From CAZDAW01 sp964503685 (GTDB lineage: Bacteria; Chloroflexota; Anaerolineae; Anaerolineales; Anaerolineaceae), in contig CAZDAW010000005.1 of the NCBI GenBank assembly GCA_964503685.1, forward strand, positions 1 through 64,000: 64,000 bases of DNA, written 5' to 3'. This document shows, in pieces, positions 35,970 through 45,487 of this stretch. The first letter of the stretch is position 1; each line of letters opens with the position of its first letter. A program made the translations under genes and the position numbers. The notes below the pieces were generated by a model, which did no database searches, was not told the DNA's origin, and worked only from the letters and a program-made list of their open reading frames with translations.

Positions 35970-37121
35970 TTATAGTCTTTTCAAAATGTGGGTCGTGATA
36001 TTCGAGCCGCTGCCGCCAATATTCTGCGTCATGCCGACCTTTGCCCCATCAACCTGAGTCTCGCCGCATTCTCCACGCAATTGCTGAACCGCTTCAACAA
36101 TTTGATATATCCCTGTCGCCCCAACCGGATGACCGCGCGCCTTGAGCCCGCCCCGTGTAGTTATCGGAATGCGCCCTCCAATTTTTATCTGCCCTTCCTG
36201 CGCCAAACGCGGCGCCTTGCCGCGCTCAGCAAACCCGCAGGCTTCCAGCGAGAGGGCAGACATGATCGTAAACGCATCGTGCAATTCAAAAAAATCAACC
36301 TCTTCAGGCGTCACCCCGGCCTGTCGGTAAGCCTTTTGCGCAGAACTATTTGCCGCCGATAACCACAATGGATCGCGCCGGCTCTGTAAGGTGATCGTAT
36401 CCGTTGCCGAAGCTGAACCGGCAACAATAATTTTGTGCCCATTCCGCCCAAGTCGATCGGCCGGAACCAGCACCGCAGCCGCCGCGCCATCTCCCATCGG
36501 CGAAGCGTCGTGCAAATTGATCGGCGGCGTGATCATCGGCGATTTTTTATAATCCTCCTCATCGATTATATCGTGAAACCGGGCAAAGGGATTATGAACA
36601 CCGTTCGCATGAGCATTGATCGAAAATGGCGCAAAATCATCGTGACTCCATCCATATTCGTGAAGATACCGCCGCATGATCAACGCATTCAACGCCACAA
36701 AAGATAACCCCTGATCAACTTCCCAATCGGCGTCTGCAGCGGTTGCCAGCGCTGCAGTGATTTCAGAACCGGGCGAATCGATCATTTTTTCAACACCCAC
36801 CACCAGACTGCAGTCTGAAGCGCCGCTGCTGACCGCCATAAAACCACAACGAAAAGCCATTGAGCCCGAACCGCAAGCCGATTCGATCCGAATCGCTTCC
36901 GCATTCCGCAGCCCAATCCAATCCGCAATCAGCGCTCCCAGGTGCTGCTGATGGCTGGAAATCCCGGAGAGCATATTCCCCACATAAATACTTTCCACAC
37001 TGGTCACCTGAGCGTCCTCAATTGCCGCCAGCGCCGCCTCGCCCGCCAGTACACGCAAAGATTTATCCCAATGTTCATCGATCTTCGTCTGCCCAATTCC
37101 AATGACAGCCACTTCACGCAT
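35970..37121 (-). CDS. thiolase-like protein (SCP2/archaeal type)
   Basis: A 383-residue thiolase-fold enzyme. Seen: VAVIGIGQTKIDEHWDKSL at the start, the catalytic Cys in ESACGSGSMAF near 83, HDAFTIMSAL near 280, and GGLKARGHPVGATGIYQ near 335 with His. The pattern matches the SCP2-like/archaeal acetyl-CoA acetyltransferase group. Members of that group usually sit beside a DUF35 OB-fold partner; none is present here, which is unusual. ATG at 37121 is chosen because GAGG lies upstream; the longer frame from 37151 has no support. Substrate unknown. Confidence 0.87.
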   Translation of the reverse strand: MREVAVIGIGQTKIDEHWDKSLRVLAGEAALAAIEDAQVTSVESIYVGNMLSGISSHQQHLGALIADWIGLRNAEAIRIESACGSGSMAFRCGFMAVSSGASDCSLVVGVEKMIDSPGSEITAALATAADADWEVDQGLSFVALNALIMRRYLHEYGWSHDDFAPFSINAHANGVHNPFARFHDIIDEEDYKKSPMITPPINLHDASPMGDGAAAAVLVPADRLGRNGHKIIVAGSASATDTITLQSRRDPLWLSAANSSAQKAYRQAGVTPEEVDFFELHDAFTIMSALSLEACGFAERGKAPRLAQEGQIKIGGRIPITTRGGLKARGHPVGATGIYQIVEAVQQLRGECGETQVDGAKVGMTQNIGGSGSNITTHILKRL

Positions 37122-37236
37122 AATGTCCTCGCATCGTCTTGAAATGATCACTACCGATTATAACTTGCCAGTCTATCAGGAACTATCAAATTTGTTAGTT
37201 TTCTGTTTCCCGCGCCTAATCCCCGAAAATTTAGGT

Positions 37237-37242
37237 TACAAT
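37237..37242 (+). promoter_or_regulatory. -10 box directly before the CapA-like gene
   Basis: TACAAT seven bases before the ATG at 37250 with no ribosome site between, consistent with a leaderless transcript. Confidence 0.45.
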
Positions 37243-37249
37243 TACGTCT

Positions 37250-39007
37250 ATGTCGATAAAGCGCATCGCAATTTACATCATTTTGCTGATCATCGCCGCC
37301 CAATCGGTTGCCGCATGCAGACCAACCATCTCGCAGGCCCATCAACCAGACAAGACTCAATCAACAACAGAATCAAATATCCAATTTCCCGCAAAACCCA
37401 CCGAGACGCAGGTACCCTCCCCGACACCCCTGCCGCCATTGAATTACTGGATTCAACCCTCAATCGTCTCGCTATGGGGCGACACGGTAAAATTCCCCGA
37501 TGCCATTCAACGCGTCGATACACCCGAAGAAGCCACACTGCTGGTCAGCTTTACGTCTCAAAATAGTAAGGTAGATCAGGTGATTCAAACCATCCCCTGG
37601 ATATTCGCCCTGGTTGCCCCTTTTCCAACCGTACTGGATGACGTCAGTCTGGCAGACCTCAAAGACGCCTGGGCGGGAAAACCCTTCGCCGGCATGAACA
37701 ACAGCCCCCTTCTCATGACAACCGGTACCGAAGCAGTCTTCGAAGATTTATGGGGCAAACCGGCAGCCCAGGCGATCCGAATACTTCCGGAAGATCAATT
37801 GCTCGATGAAGCCTGGGCAGGCCGGCCTTCCTGGGCAATCATCCCATTCGAAGCAATCTCCCCACGCTGGAAAGTGTTATCCGTTGATCGTATATCCCCG
37901 CTGCATAAAGACTTCTCCGCCGAAAAATATGGTCTGACGGTAAACATCAATGTTCAGAGCGAGGCCGCGCAGGCAGAAAGATACCGGTCCTTGCTCGCTT
38001 ACCCCCAATCGCTGCCCGCCGGCAATCGCGATGAAAAGAAGATGACCGTTCTGGTAATGACCGGCGTTACTGCCCTGGTGCGAGCAACAGCCTATACAAT
38101 GGAAGCAAAAGGCGTCCTTTACCCCGCCCAGGATATTGGCGACTGGCTGCGTTCTGCAGATGTCACCCACATCAGTAACGAAGTGTCGTTTTATGAAAAA
38201 TGCCCGCCGCCCAGCCTGACCCAGGAGTCGCTCTATTTTTGCACCGCCCCTAAATACATTGAATTATTTGAAAATCTCAGTGTAGATGTCGTTGAACTGA
38301 CCGGCAACCATAACAACGACGCCCGCCAGATGTACGGCCCCGAGGTTGATCCGGCAAATTACAGCCTCGATTTATACCGCCAGCGTGGTTGGAAATATTA
38401 TGGCGGAGGTGAAAACCTGGCCTACTCGCGCATTCCTGCCATCATCGAGCATAACGGCAACAAACTGGCTTTCATCGGCTGTAATCCTTGCGGGGCAACC
38501 TACGCCTGGGCAACAGAGACCGAACCAGGGTCCGCTCCCTGCGGCGATTATGAATGGATGAATAATGAGATTGCCCGGTTGAAAAATGAAGGTTATCTCC
38601 CGATCGCCACATTCCAATTCTTCGAAAATTATTCGGACAAATCCGGGCAATACGACCAGCCCGTCTTCCGCAAGGCTGCTGAAAGCGGCGCAGTTATCGT
38701 CAGCGGCAGCCAGGCGCATGTTGCCAAAGGGATGGAATTAACCGATAATAGTTTTATCCATTATGGATTGGGGAACCTTTTTTTCGACCAGATGCACCTG
38801 CCCAATACCGACCCCGAATCGGTTGATCGCTGGGAATTCACAAAAACCCAGCGCGAATTCATTGATCGCTATATCATATATGATGGTAAATTATTAAATA
38901 TTGAACTGCTCACGGCCATGCTCGAAGATTCATCCAAACCCAGGCCGATGACCTCAGAAGAACGTGCACATTTTTTGCAGGATATTTTCAAGGCCAGTGG
39001 CTGGTAA
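37250..39007 (+). CDS. CapA-family lipoprotein (metallophosphatase fold)
   Basis: A 585-residue exported lipoprotein. Signal segment with lipobox SVAAC near residue 23, a Thr/Pro linker, an N-terminal alpha/beta region (~60-255), and a CapA/PgsA-like domain from about residue 265: TVLVMTGVTALVRA, DVTHISNEVSF, DVVELTGNHNNDARQ, FIGCNPCG, SGSQAHVAKGME and YGLGNLFFDQ. CapA-type proteins take part in poly-gamma-glutamate capsule or related surface polymer handling, but the opening Asp of the usual GD.M motif reads MTGVTAL here, so activity may differ. No capsule operon is beside it. Confidence 0.82.
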   Translation: MSIKRIAIYIILLIIAAQSVAACRPTISQAHQPDKTQSTTESNIQFPAKPTETQVPSPTPLPPLNYWIQPSIVSLWGDTVKFPDAIQRVDTPEEATLLVSFTSQNSKVDQVIQTIPWIFALVAPFPTVLDDVSLADLKDAWAGKPFAGMNNSPLLMTTGTEAVFEDLWGKPAAQAIRILPEDQLLDEAWAGRPSWAIIPFEAISPRWKVLSVDRISPLHKDFSAEKYGLTVNINVQSEAAQAERYRSLLAYPQSLPAGNRDEKKMTVLVMTGVTALVRATAYTMEAKGVLYPAQDIGDWLRSADVTHISNEVSFYEKCPPPSLTQESLYFCTAPKYIELFENLSVDVVELTGNHNNDARQMYGPEVDPANYSLDLYRQRGWKYYGGGENLAYSRIPAIIEHNGNKLAFIGCNPCGATYAWATETEPGSAPCGDYEWMNNEIARLKNEGYLPIATFQFFENYSDKSGQYDQPVFRKAAESGAVIVSGSQAHVAKGMELTDNSFIHYGLGNLFFDQMHLPNTDPESVDRWEFTKTQREFIDRYIIYDGKLLNIELLTAMLEDSSKPRPMTSEERAHFLQDIFKASGW

Positions 39008-39030
39008 ACTTACCAAGGAGGAAAGAGAGT

Positions 39031-39669
39031 ATGCAATATTACGATATTTCAGTTCCGATCTATTCAAACATGGTGGTGTGGCCCAAAGACCCCGATGTCA
39101 TCCTTAAACGAATTCAAAAAATTGACGAAGGAGCAAGTTCTAACGTATCACAATTAACCCTGGGGGTTCATACCGGCACCCACGTTGATGCGCCCGATCA
39201 CTTCATGAACAACGGTAAAACCGTCGAAAATCTTCGCCTTGATATCCTTAACGGGCGCGTTTTTGTTTTACAAATCCCGGATAACATCGATAAAATCACT
39301 GCTGATGTATTCAAAACGTATAACTTTCCGGCTCGCGTACAGCGCCTTCTCATCAAAACCCGAAACTCAAAAATCTGGGCAGGTAATAAATCGGCCACAT
39401 TTGATACAGGCTTCGTTGCCATCACAGCAGATGGAGCGGAATTTCTGGTTAAGCGCGGCGTCCGCCTTGTTGGCATTGATTATCTTTCCATATCACCTTA
39501 TGGCGACGCGAAAGAGACGCACGAGACGTTCTTAAAAGAGGAAGTTATCCTTCTCGAAGGGCTTAATCTCACTGAAATTTCGCAGGGTTTCTACACCCTG
39601 CATTGCCTGCCCCTTAAACTGGTCGGCTCTGACGGCGCGCCAGCCCGTGCGATCCTTGTAAAAAGATAG
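39031..39669 (+). CDS. cyclase family / arylformamidase-like metal hydrolase
   Basis: A 212-residue protein of the cyclase (kynurenine formamidase-like) family. The metal motif HTGTHVDAPDHF is near residue 47; further family features are DTGFVAITADGAEFL, GIDYLSISPYGD near 150 and a C-terminal LPLKLVGSDGAPARAIL. Members are zinc- or manganese-dependent amide or ester hydrolases. AAGGAGG precedes the ATG. It ends in TAG six bases before the aminotransferase start and in the same frame. The pair is likely one operon acting on an amino-acid-like compound. Confidence 0.88.
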   Translation: MQYYDISVPIYSNMVVWPKDPDVILKRIQKIDEGASSNVSQLTLGVHTGTHVDAPDHFMNNGKTVENLRLDILNGRVFVLQIPDNIDKITADVFKTYNFPARVQRLLIKTRNSKIWAGNKSATFDTGFVAITADGAEFLVKRGVRLVGIDYLSISPYGDAKETHETFLKEEVILLEGLNLTEISQGFYTLHCLPLKLVGSDGAPARAILVKR

Positions 39670-39675
39670 GCCGCC

Positions 39676-41022
39676 ATGAACGAACTGCCCGATTCGGAAA
39701 TTTTACCCCTTTCTCTGGCGCATAATTTTTGGACGTGGTCAGCCCAGGGGCGGGTAAAACCCATCCCGGTAAAAAAAGCTAAAGGCGTTTACTTTTGGGA
39801 CGTTGAAGGTAAACGCTATCTGGATTTAAATTCAATGGTGATGTGCGCCAACATCGGACACGGCGACGAGCGCGTTATCGAAGCCATCATTGAACAGGCG
39901 CGTGAACTGCCTTTCGCCGGACCGCAAATGGCAACCCGCCCGCGCGCCCTGCTGGGGAAAATGTTGTCTGAAATTACCCCAGGCAACCTCAATCACTTCC
40001 TGTACACGCTCGGCGGCGCTGACGCCAACGAAAACGCCATCAAGCTCGCCCGCGGTTTCACCGGCAAATACAAGATTCTGACCCGCTATCGCTCCTATCA
40101 CGGCGCCACACATGGCGCCATAGCCGCCACCGGTGATCCGCGCCGCACGGCCTGGGAGCCAATGGTCATGCCCGGTGTGGTTCATTTTCTCGATCCATAC
40201 CGCTACCGCTCGACGTTCCATCAACGCCAGCCCGATCTTCCCGAAAGTCAATTCACCCAGGATTACCTGGCCCACCTGGAAGAAATCATCCAGTTCGAAA
40301 ACCCAGACACCATCGCCGCCATATTGCTGGAAACGGTCACCGGAACGAATGGCGTCATCATTCCACCCGACGGCTATTTACAGGGCGTTCGCCGTCTATG
40401 CGATAAATACGGCATCCTTCTCATCGCCGACGAAGTGATGAGCGGATTCGGACGCACCGGCGCATGGTTCGCCGTGAATAACTGGAACGTCGTCCCCGAT
40501 CTGATGACCATGGCCAAAGGATTGACATCCGGCTATGCCCCTCTGGGCGCAGTCGCCATGAAGCCGGAAATTGCCGCCGCCTACAACGACCGGGTATTTG
40601 AAAGCGGCTTGACGTATAACGGCCACCCGCTGTCGCTCGCCGCTGCCATCGCAGTGATCCAAGTCATGCAATCCGATCACCTTGTTGAGCGCGCTCACTC
40701 GATGGGAAATGTTCTCTCAGACATGCTGGCTGAACTTGCCGGACGTCATCCTTCCATCGGAGAAACGCGCTCGATCGGCCTTTTCGGCATCCTCGAATTG
40801 GTCAGGAACAGGCAGACAAAAGAGCCGCTCGCCCCATATAATAAAACCAGTCCCGAAATGGTTGCTTTTAAAGATTACATGCTGGCGCATGGCGTTTTTC
40901 TCTACACGCATTGGCACACTGTATTGCTCATCCCCCCTCTGATCATCACCGAAGAACAACTGGCTGAGGGATTCTCGGTGCTGGATAAAGCATTGGAAAT
41001 CACTGACGCCGCTGTAAAATAA
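39676..41022 (+). CDS. class III aminotransferase
   Basis: A 448-residue PLP enzyme. Seen: LDLNSMVMCANIGHGDERV near 55, TLGGADANENAIKLAR near 115, YRSYHGATHGAIAATGD near 140, DEVMSGFGRTG near 255, and the PLP lysine in MAKGLTSGYAPLGAV near 280. It belongs with omega-aminotransferases of the taurine/beta-alanine/putrescine type. Substrate is not readable from sequence. It is translated just after the cyclase gene. Confidence 0.92.
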   Translation: MNELPDSEILPLSLAHNFWTWSAQGRVKPIPVKKAKGVYFWDVEGKRYLDLNSMVMCANIGHGDERVIEAIIEQARELPFAGPQMATRPRALLGKMLSEITPGNLNHFLYTLGGADANENAIKLARGFTGKYKILTRYRSYHGATHGAIAATGDPRRTAWEPMVMPGVVHFLDPYRYRSTFHQRQPDLPESQFTQDYLAHLEEIIQFENPDTIAAILLETVTGTNGVIIPPDGYLQGVRRLCDKYGILLIADEVMSGFGRTGAWFAVNNWNVVPDLMTMAKGLTSGYAPLGAVAMKPEIAAAYNDRVFESGLTYNGHPLSLAAAIAVIQVMQSDHLVERAHSMGNVLSDMLAELAGRHPSIGETRSIGLFGILELVRNRQTKEPLAPYNKTSPEMVAFKDYMLAHGVFLYTHWHTVLLIPPLIITEEQLAEGFSVLDKALEITDAAVK

Positions 41023-41159
41023 CCAGCCTCGATATAATGTAACCATTTTTAGCTTGATACATCTAAATATTTAATCGCGCCAATCAACATCAACAGAAAC
41101 CATCTTGCTGCAGATGACGATAAGGTGCGTTTTTACATCATCCATCAGGAGTTTATCAA

Positions 41160-42128
41160 ATGGCCTTAACGCCTCAAAACACACACGAAGCATCGCCGGA
41201 AGAAAATCAGACAATCGAAAATCTCATCATCCTCGGTTCTGGGCCAGCCGGATTATCGGCCGCTTTGTATGCCGCCCGCGCCGAACTCCACCCCCTGGTG
41301 CTGACGGGCATGGAACTCGGCGGCCAGGCTTCCCTGACCAATACAATCGAAAACTACCCCGGTTTCCCGGATGGAATCAGCGGGGCGCAATTGGGCGAAT
41401 TATTTCAAAAACAGGCCGAACATTTTGGCGCCCGGATCAAGATGGAAGCAGCTACAGCCGTTGATCTTAATCACAGACCCTTTCTCGTTAAAACCTACGA
41501 CGGTCAATATCAAACCAAAGCAATCATCATCGCCACCGGCGCGTCGCCCAACCATCTGAACGTACCTGGAGAAAAGGAATTGACCGGTCGCGGCGTCTCA
41601 TATTGCGCTACCTGTGATGGATGGTTCTTTAAAGATAAAAAAGTAGTCGTTGTTGGCGGCGGCGACAGCGCCCTGGAAGAAGCTATTTTCCTCACCCGTT
41701 ATGCCAGTTCCGTTTCGCTCATCCATCGGCGCAGCGAATTACGCGCCGGCGCCATCTTGCAGCGCCGCGCCAGAGAGAATCCCAAAATCAAATTCATCCT
41801 CAACAGCGTCGTAACCGAAATCATCGGCCAGGAAGCTGTGCAGGCCATCAAACTCAAAGATGTTGTCAGCGGCAGCGAAAGCAAATTCGAAACCGACGGC
41901 GTTTTTATCTTCATCGGCCATAAACCCAATACCGCATTATTTGCCGGACAACTGGATATCGACGAATTGGGCTACATTAAAAGCAATATGAATATGGAAA
42001 CGAATATTCCCGGCGTCTTCGTCGCCGGCGAAGCCTCTGACCCGCGTTATCGTCAGGTCATCACTTCGGCAGGCATGGGAGCCGCCGCCGCCATTCAGGC
42101 TGGACGATACCTCGAAGAAGAATCATAA
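41160..42128 (+). CDS. trxB: thioredoxin reductase
   Basis: A 322-residue FAD/NADPH disulfide reductase. Seen: FAD motif GSGPAGLSAALYAARA near 27, GGQASLTNTIENYPGFP, redox-active CATC (Cys149, Cys152), NADPH motif GGGDSALEEAIFL near 165, and GVFVAGEASDPRYRQVITSAGMGAAAA at the end. All parts are normal; the N-terminus has about 20 extra residues. AGGAG precedes the ATG. It is followed by a strong terminator. Confidence 0.95.
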   Translation: MALTPQNTHEASPEENQTIENLIILGSGPAGLSAALYAARAELHPLVLTGMELGGQASLTNTIENYPGFPDGISGAQLGELFQKQAEHFGARIKMEAATAVDLNHRPFLVKTYDGQYQTKAIIIATGASPNHLNVPGEKELTGRGVSYCATCDGWFFKDKKVVVVGGGDSALEEAIFLTRYASSVSLIHRRSELRAGAILQRRARENPKIKFILNSVVTEIIGQEAVQAIKLKDVVSGSESKFETDGVFIFIGHKPNTALFAGQLDIDELGYIKSNMNMETNIPGVFVAGEASDPRYRQVITSAGMGAAAAIQAGRYLEEES

Positions 42129-42131
42129 CAT

Positions 42132-42162
42132 AAAAGGCATGTCGCTAAATGACATGCCTTTT
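42132..42162 (+). terminator. bidirectional terminator between trxB and LysM gene
   Basis: Perfect 12-bp inverted repeat AAAAGGCATGTC and its complement with a seven-base loop. It lies four bases after the trxB stop and 18 bases before the convergent LysM gene end, and has A/T tracts on both sides. Confidence 0.9.
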
Positions 42163-42179
42163 CGTTATAATCGTTCCGT

Positions 42180-43334
42180 TTATGGCGTCGGCGCTGCCCC
42201 GCCTGTCGCAACACCCGACCAGGTGAATACCCGTCGTTCGCTTACTGCGCCGGCCGTATCCCACAATTCTTTTCCGCTGGGATCCGTTCCGACCTGGCGA
42301 ACCGGCATCACCGTCCAGCGCATAACGTGCGGGGTGCTATCTGTCGGGCGGAAAGACGTGGGAATAATGAATTTGGTATCGGTAACATATTCCGTCAATT
42401 TTCGCCCCTGCCCTTCAGTGATATCCTCAACCGACACAACATAAGCCTCATTGGCCCGTAATGTTCCAACCGAAGCCCATTGTACCGTCACCGTATCATC
42501 AGCCAGCGTGAAAGCCGCGCCATCTGCCGGCAGCAACAAATTCGGCGCCGGATACGGCGGAGGAATGGTCGGCGTTGGCGTCGCCCCAGGAGTCGGCAGC
42601 CGCTGGCACAGCGGTATCTGAAGTTTCTGTCCCGAATAGACAACATCTGAAGTCAACCCGTTATACGTTCGGATGGATTCCCAGCGCACGTTGAAGTTTG
42701 CTGCAATACCCATTGGGGTATCATTCTCCTTGACTGTATATTCAAATTTCTGACAGGCAGCTTCAGTTGCTTCGGCGTCGCTCAAAGTTGCCGTGGGCTG
42801 CGGCGAGGCTGTTGGCGTGGGTTGAGGTACTTTTAATTTTTGACCAACGTACAGCGTATCGCAGGCTGCCGTTAGATTATTAAGCAACACAATACTCTGG
42901 ACAGATACATTGAAATTGACTGCAATCAACGTACACGTATCACCCTGTTTAACCGTATATTCCAGCGGCGGCAACTCGGTTGCCGTGGGTACTGGCGTGG
43001 ACGTAACGGTCGCCGTCGGCGTTAACGTAATCGTTGGGGTAACTGTCTCGGTTGGGACCGGCGTGGGTTCTACAACACTGCCTGTTCCCTTCAAGGTGAG
43101 AAATAACAGAATAGCCCCGACCCCCAGAAATAATGCCAGAAAACCTAAAGCAGCAGGCAGGCTTAAAGTGATTTCCGGCATGCGCGATCCCTGTACAGTC
43201 TGTTGAGAAGTTTTCGTTGCGCCCGTTTGCGAAATGACGCTTCCACAAACCAGGCAGCGTGTGGCGTTCGCGCTAAGGCGCGTCCCGCACGTCGGACAGA
43301 TGATAGTTGAAGGAGTTTGTGTATCAGGACTCAT
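42180..43334 (-). CDS. zinc-ribbon membrane protein with two external LysM domains
   Basis: A 384-residue protein. An N-terminal cytoplasmic zinc ribbon (CPTCG and CLVCG at 13-31), one membrane helix at about 60-83, a Thr/Pro-rich stalk, LysM 1 at about 125-170 (YTVKQGDTCTLIAVNFNVS, GQKLKVP), LysM 2 at about 200-242 (YTVKENDTPMGIAANFNV, GQKLQIP), and a C-terminal beta domain (~265-384) with FHA-like or fibronectin-like spacing. LysM domains bind peptidoglycan or chitin-type glycans, so the protein links membrane and wall. Confidence 0.85.
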   Translation of the reverse strand: MSPDTQTPSTIICPTCGTRLSANATRCLVCGSVISQTGATKTSQQTVQGSRMPEITLSLPAALGFLALFLGVGAILLFLTLKGTGSVVEPTPVPTETVTPTITLTPTATVTSTPVPTATELPPLEYTVKQGDTCTLIAVNFNVSVQSIVLLNNLTAACDTLYVGQKLKVPQPTPTASPQPTATLSDAEATEAACQKFEYTVKENDTPMGIAANFNVRWESIRTYNGLTSDVVYSGQKLQIPLCQRLPTPGATPTPTIPPPYPAPNLLLPADGAAFTLADDTVTVQWASVGTLRANEAYVVSVEDITEGQGRKLTEYVTDTKFIIPTSFRPTDSTPHVMRWTVMPVRQVGTDPSGKELWDTAGAVSERRVFTWSGVATGGAAPTP

Positions 43335-43369
43335 AATTTAGATTAACCCTATTCGTTTCAAAGGCATTA

Positions 43370-44650
43370 TTATACCAGTCTTTCCTTGAGATCACCCCAT
43401 AATTTACTTAAACCATTTTGCGGATAACTTCCGCAAACTTCCCCCGTCTGCCCGCTAACCAGAACATCATAACGCTGCCCCTCTACGCTATAATGGGTAA
43501 TCCATAAAGGCAATAAGATCAACTTAAAAGCTTCGACAATCATGTCCGATGTATCAATGGTCAGGTTTTTAATGCGTCCCAGAATATTCTCCCGGATGAT
43601 CCTTCGCTCTGCATCGAGTGTCATCTTCCTTGCCGACAAGGCAGCGTCTGAAACGGCTATTTGGTACGTCTGAGCGATACAATCGGTCAGATAAACCGCA
43701 TCGTAAGGAATCAATTGATCCAGATCAAAACCATCTAACAAAAACGATCGGCATATTTCCGGTCCCTGTCGCGAAGCCTGCACCAGTTGATTATGATAAC
43801 CAATTACTCGATGATCGACAACCTGAACCCAGCCGTCGTTTTCTTCACGCAAATAGCGTATTTTCAACATACCACCCACTTCAAACGCCCAGAACGGAAA
43901 GAACAATTTTATAAACCCTGCACCCGCAACCCGGCTATCGTCAGTATGCCTCGCTATCCATTCCTGCGCCGCCTGCCAGGCCGCCTGATTGGAAACACGG
44001 AAAGGTATCAGGACAGAAGGAGGTAAAAACTGCTTGAGATCAGGACACCGCACCACGTATGCCGAATCACAATATGGGCAGGTTTGCGTCAGATGATCAG
44101 GCGGAAGGATGAAATTCGCCCCACATCCCTGGCAATCAAAAGTCTGCACATCAGCAGGGATAACATGCCCGCGGGCAGTCGCCAGAGCTGTGGTGAAATC
44201 CTCCTCGAAAACTTTTGGCTTTTCGGTCAATGATGAACGCGCCTCGCAATACTCACAGGTTAAAGATTTGCCATCCGGCGCATAAACCATTTTCCCGCCG
44301 CACTGTGGGCAGGTAAATCGATCCGCATCAACCTTTTGAACGCCGTTTCGCTGAATAACAAGTTTATCGGGATCAATGATATCGGCGGGATTCAACTTTC
44401 CATCCAATATCGCCAGCTTGCGCCGCGCCCGCCCATCCCCCGGATCGTTTGCCAGAATGATCTCCAGCAAGTCGCGTTGTTCTTTAACATCGGTGCTGAT
44501 TTCGCTCAACCAGTACCAGGCATCCACACGCTCTTCAGGCGAAGGGTCGAGGTTTAATAACCGCTCCAGAAAGAAGCGCGCCGAATTAACTTCCCCGGCT
44601 TTAACTGCTGCAATACCCCTCACCAATAGCTCACGCGTGCTGTCTGACAT
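43370..44650 (-). CDS. zinc-ribbon protein with N-terminal tetratricopeptide-like helices
   Basis: A 426-residue cytoplasmic protein. Residues 1-85 look like TPR helices (GEVNSARFFLERLLNLDPSP, AWYWLSEIS). Two four-cysteine zinc ribbons follow: CPQCG...CEYC at about 113-136 and CQGCG...CPYC at about 170-190. The remaining ~230 residues form an alpha/beta region with Trp/Phe-rich strands (KLFFPFWAFEVGG, LILLPLWITHYSV). This resembles proteins in which zinc ribbons precede a membrane-proximal domain, but no function is assigned. A TATAAT box lies seven bases before the ATG. Confidence 0.65.
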   Translation of the reverse strand: MSDSTRELLVRGIAAVKAGEVNSARFFLERLLNLDPSPEERVDAWYWLSEISTDVKEQRDLLEIILANDPGDGRARRKLAILDGKLNPADIIDPDKLVIQRNGVQKVDADRFTCPQCGGKMVYAPDGKSLTCEYCEARSSLTEKPKVFEEDFTTALATARGHVIPADVQTFDCQGCGANFILPPDHLTQTCPYCDSAYVVRCPDLKQFLPPSVLIPFRVSNQAAWQAAQEWIARHTDDSRVAGAGFIKLFFPFWAFEVGGMLKIRYLREENDGWVQVVDHRVIGYHNQLVQASRQGPEICRSFLLDGFDLDQLIPYDAVYLTDCIAQTYQIAVSDAALSARKMTLDAERRIIRENILGRIKNLTIDTSDMIVEAFKLILLPLWITHYSVEGQRYDVLVSGQTGEVCGSYPQNGLSKLWGDLKERLV

Positions 44651-44657
44651 AAATTTT

Positions 44658-44663
44658 ATTATA
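44658..44663 (-). promoter_or_regulatory. -10 box directly before the TPR/zinc-ribbon gene
   Basis: TATAAT on the minus strand, seven bases before the ATG at 44650, with AAAATTT rather than a ribosome site between. Confidence 0.5.
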
Positions 44664-44837
44664 GCGCATTATGCCGCCCGCTGCCTTTCTAACAAAACCT
44701 TTACAATTGTCTTATTTAAATCAAACATTCCAGCCATAAAATCAAGAATGAAAGTGAATTACAAAGAAATTTGCAAAAACATTATAAGAGGTAAGAATAA
44801 CTTTTTCCATAATAAATTCTTATAACAGGAGGTTACC

Positions 44838-45314
44838 ATGAGTACACTTATTCGTCTAAACCCGTTTCGTGAAATGATGGCAATGCGTGACAGTGTTGAC
44901 CGTCTGCTTGAAGACGCCTTCACCAGCGCCGATTTCGACTGGGGTTCTTCAGTTCACAGCCTGCCTTTGGATGTCACTGAAAACGATAGTGAATTCCTGG
45001 TTAAAACATCAATACCTGGCGTAAAACCTGAAGACGTGGACATCACCTACACCAACAATGTGCTGACCATCAAAGGCGAGATCAAGGAAGATGAGGAAAT
45101 CAAGAATGCTCAGGTTCATCTGCGCGAACGGCGTTACGGCAACTTCTCCCGCAGCATCAGCCTGCCCTCGCAAATCAACTCAGATAAAATCGAAGCAAAA
45201 TACGAAAACGGCGTCCTGACTCTGCACCTGCCCAAGTCAGATGAAGTCAAGCCCAAGAAGATTACGGTTAACGTCACATCGCCAAAAATGCTCGAAGGCC
45301 AATCGAAGAAATAA
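44838..45314 (+). CDS. Hsp20 family small heat-shock protein
   Basis: A 158-residue ATP-independent chaperone that holds unfolding proteins. The alpha-crystallin domain spans about residues 45-140, with the A-x-x-x-N-G-V-L-like motif YENGVLTLHLPK near 128 and an I-x-V-like C-terminal ITVNV. AGGAGG precedes the ATG. Upstream, TTACAA, 18 bases and TATAAG (near 44760-44790) form a possible promoter, and TAAGAAT/ATTCTTA arms flank the region before the ribosome site. No CIRCE element is present. Confidence 0.93.
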   Translation: MSTLIRLNPFREMMAMRDSVDRLLEDAFTSADFDWGSSVHSLPLDVTENDSEFLVKTSIPGVKPEDVDITYTNNVLTIKGEIKEDEEIKNAQVHLRERRYGNFSRSISLPSQINSDKIEAKYENGVLTLHLPKSDEVKPKKITVNVTSPKMLEGQSKK

Positions 45315-45326
45315 GCAGTTTCAGTA

Positions 45327-45361
45327 AAACAGAACGGGCGCAGTTGCGCCCGTTCTGTTTT
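45327..45361 (+). terminator. terminator of hsp20
   Basis: A 15- to 17-bp inverted repeat (ACAGAACGGGCGC and its complement around AGTT) followed by TTTTATTT, 12 bases after the hsp20 stop. It may also serve the convergent peptidase gene if transcripts run past 45488. Confidence 0.92.
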
Positions 45362-45487
45362 ATTTAACGTGAGTTCGAGATCAGGAAAAATCACCTGTTT
45401 TTTCGCCGCAAACCCTCTTTGAGAGCGAAGCGGTTTCGCGTGTCCCTTGAAAGAGATCGGCTTACCCTTGATTTTCAAATAATCCGG

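Noticed and set aside
44760..44837. CIRCE or ROSE-type heat-shock element before hsp20
   Set aside because: No TTAGCACTC-N9-GAGTGCTAA is present; the TAAGAAT/ATTCTTA arms are short and AT-rich and could be chance.
45134..45478. 114-codon minus-strand frame continuing from the peptidase gene past its TAG
   Set aside because: It runs antisense through the hsp20 terminator and coding region, and the peptidase family does not need such an extension.
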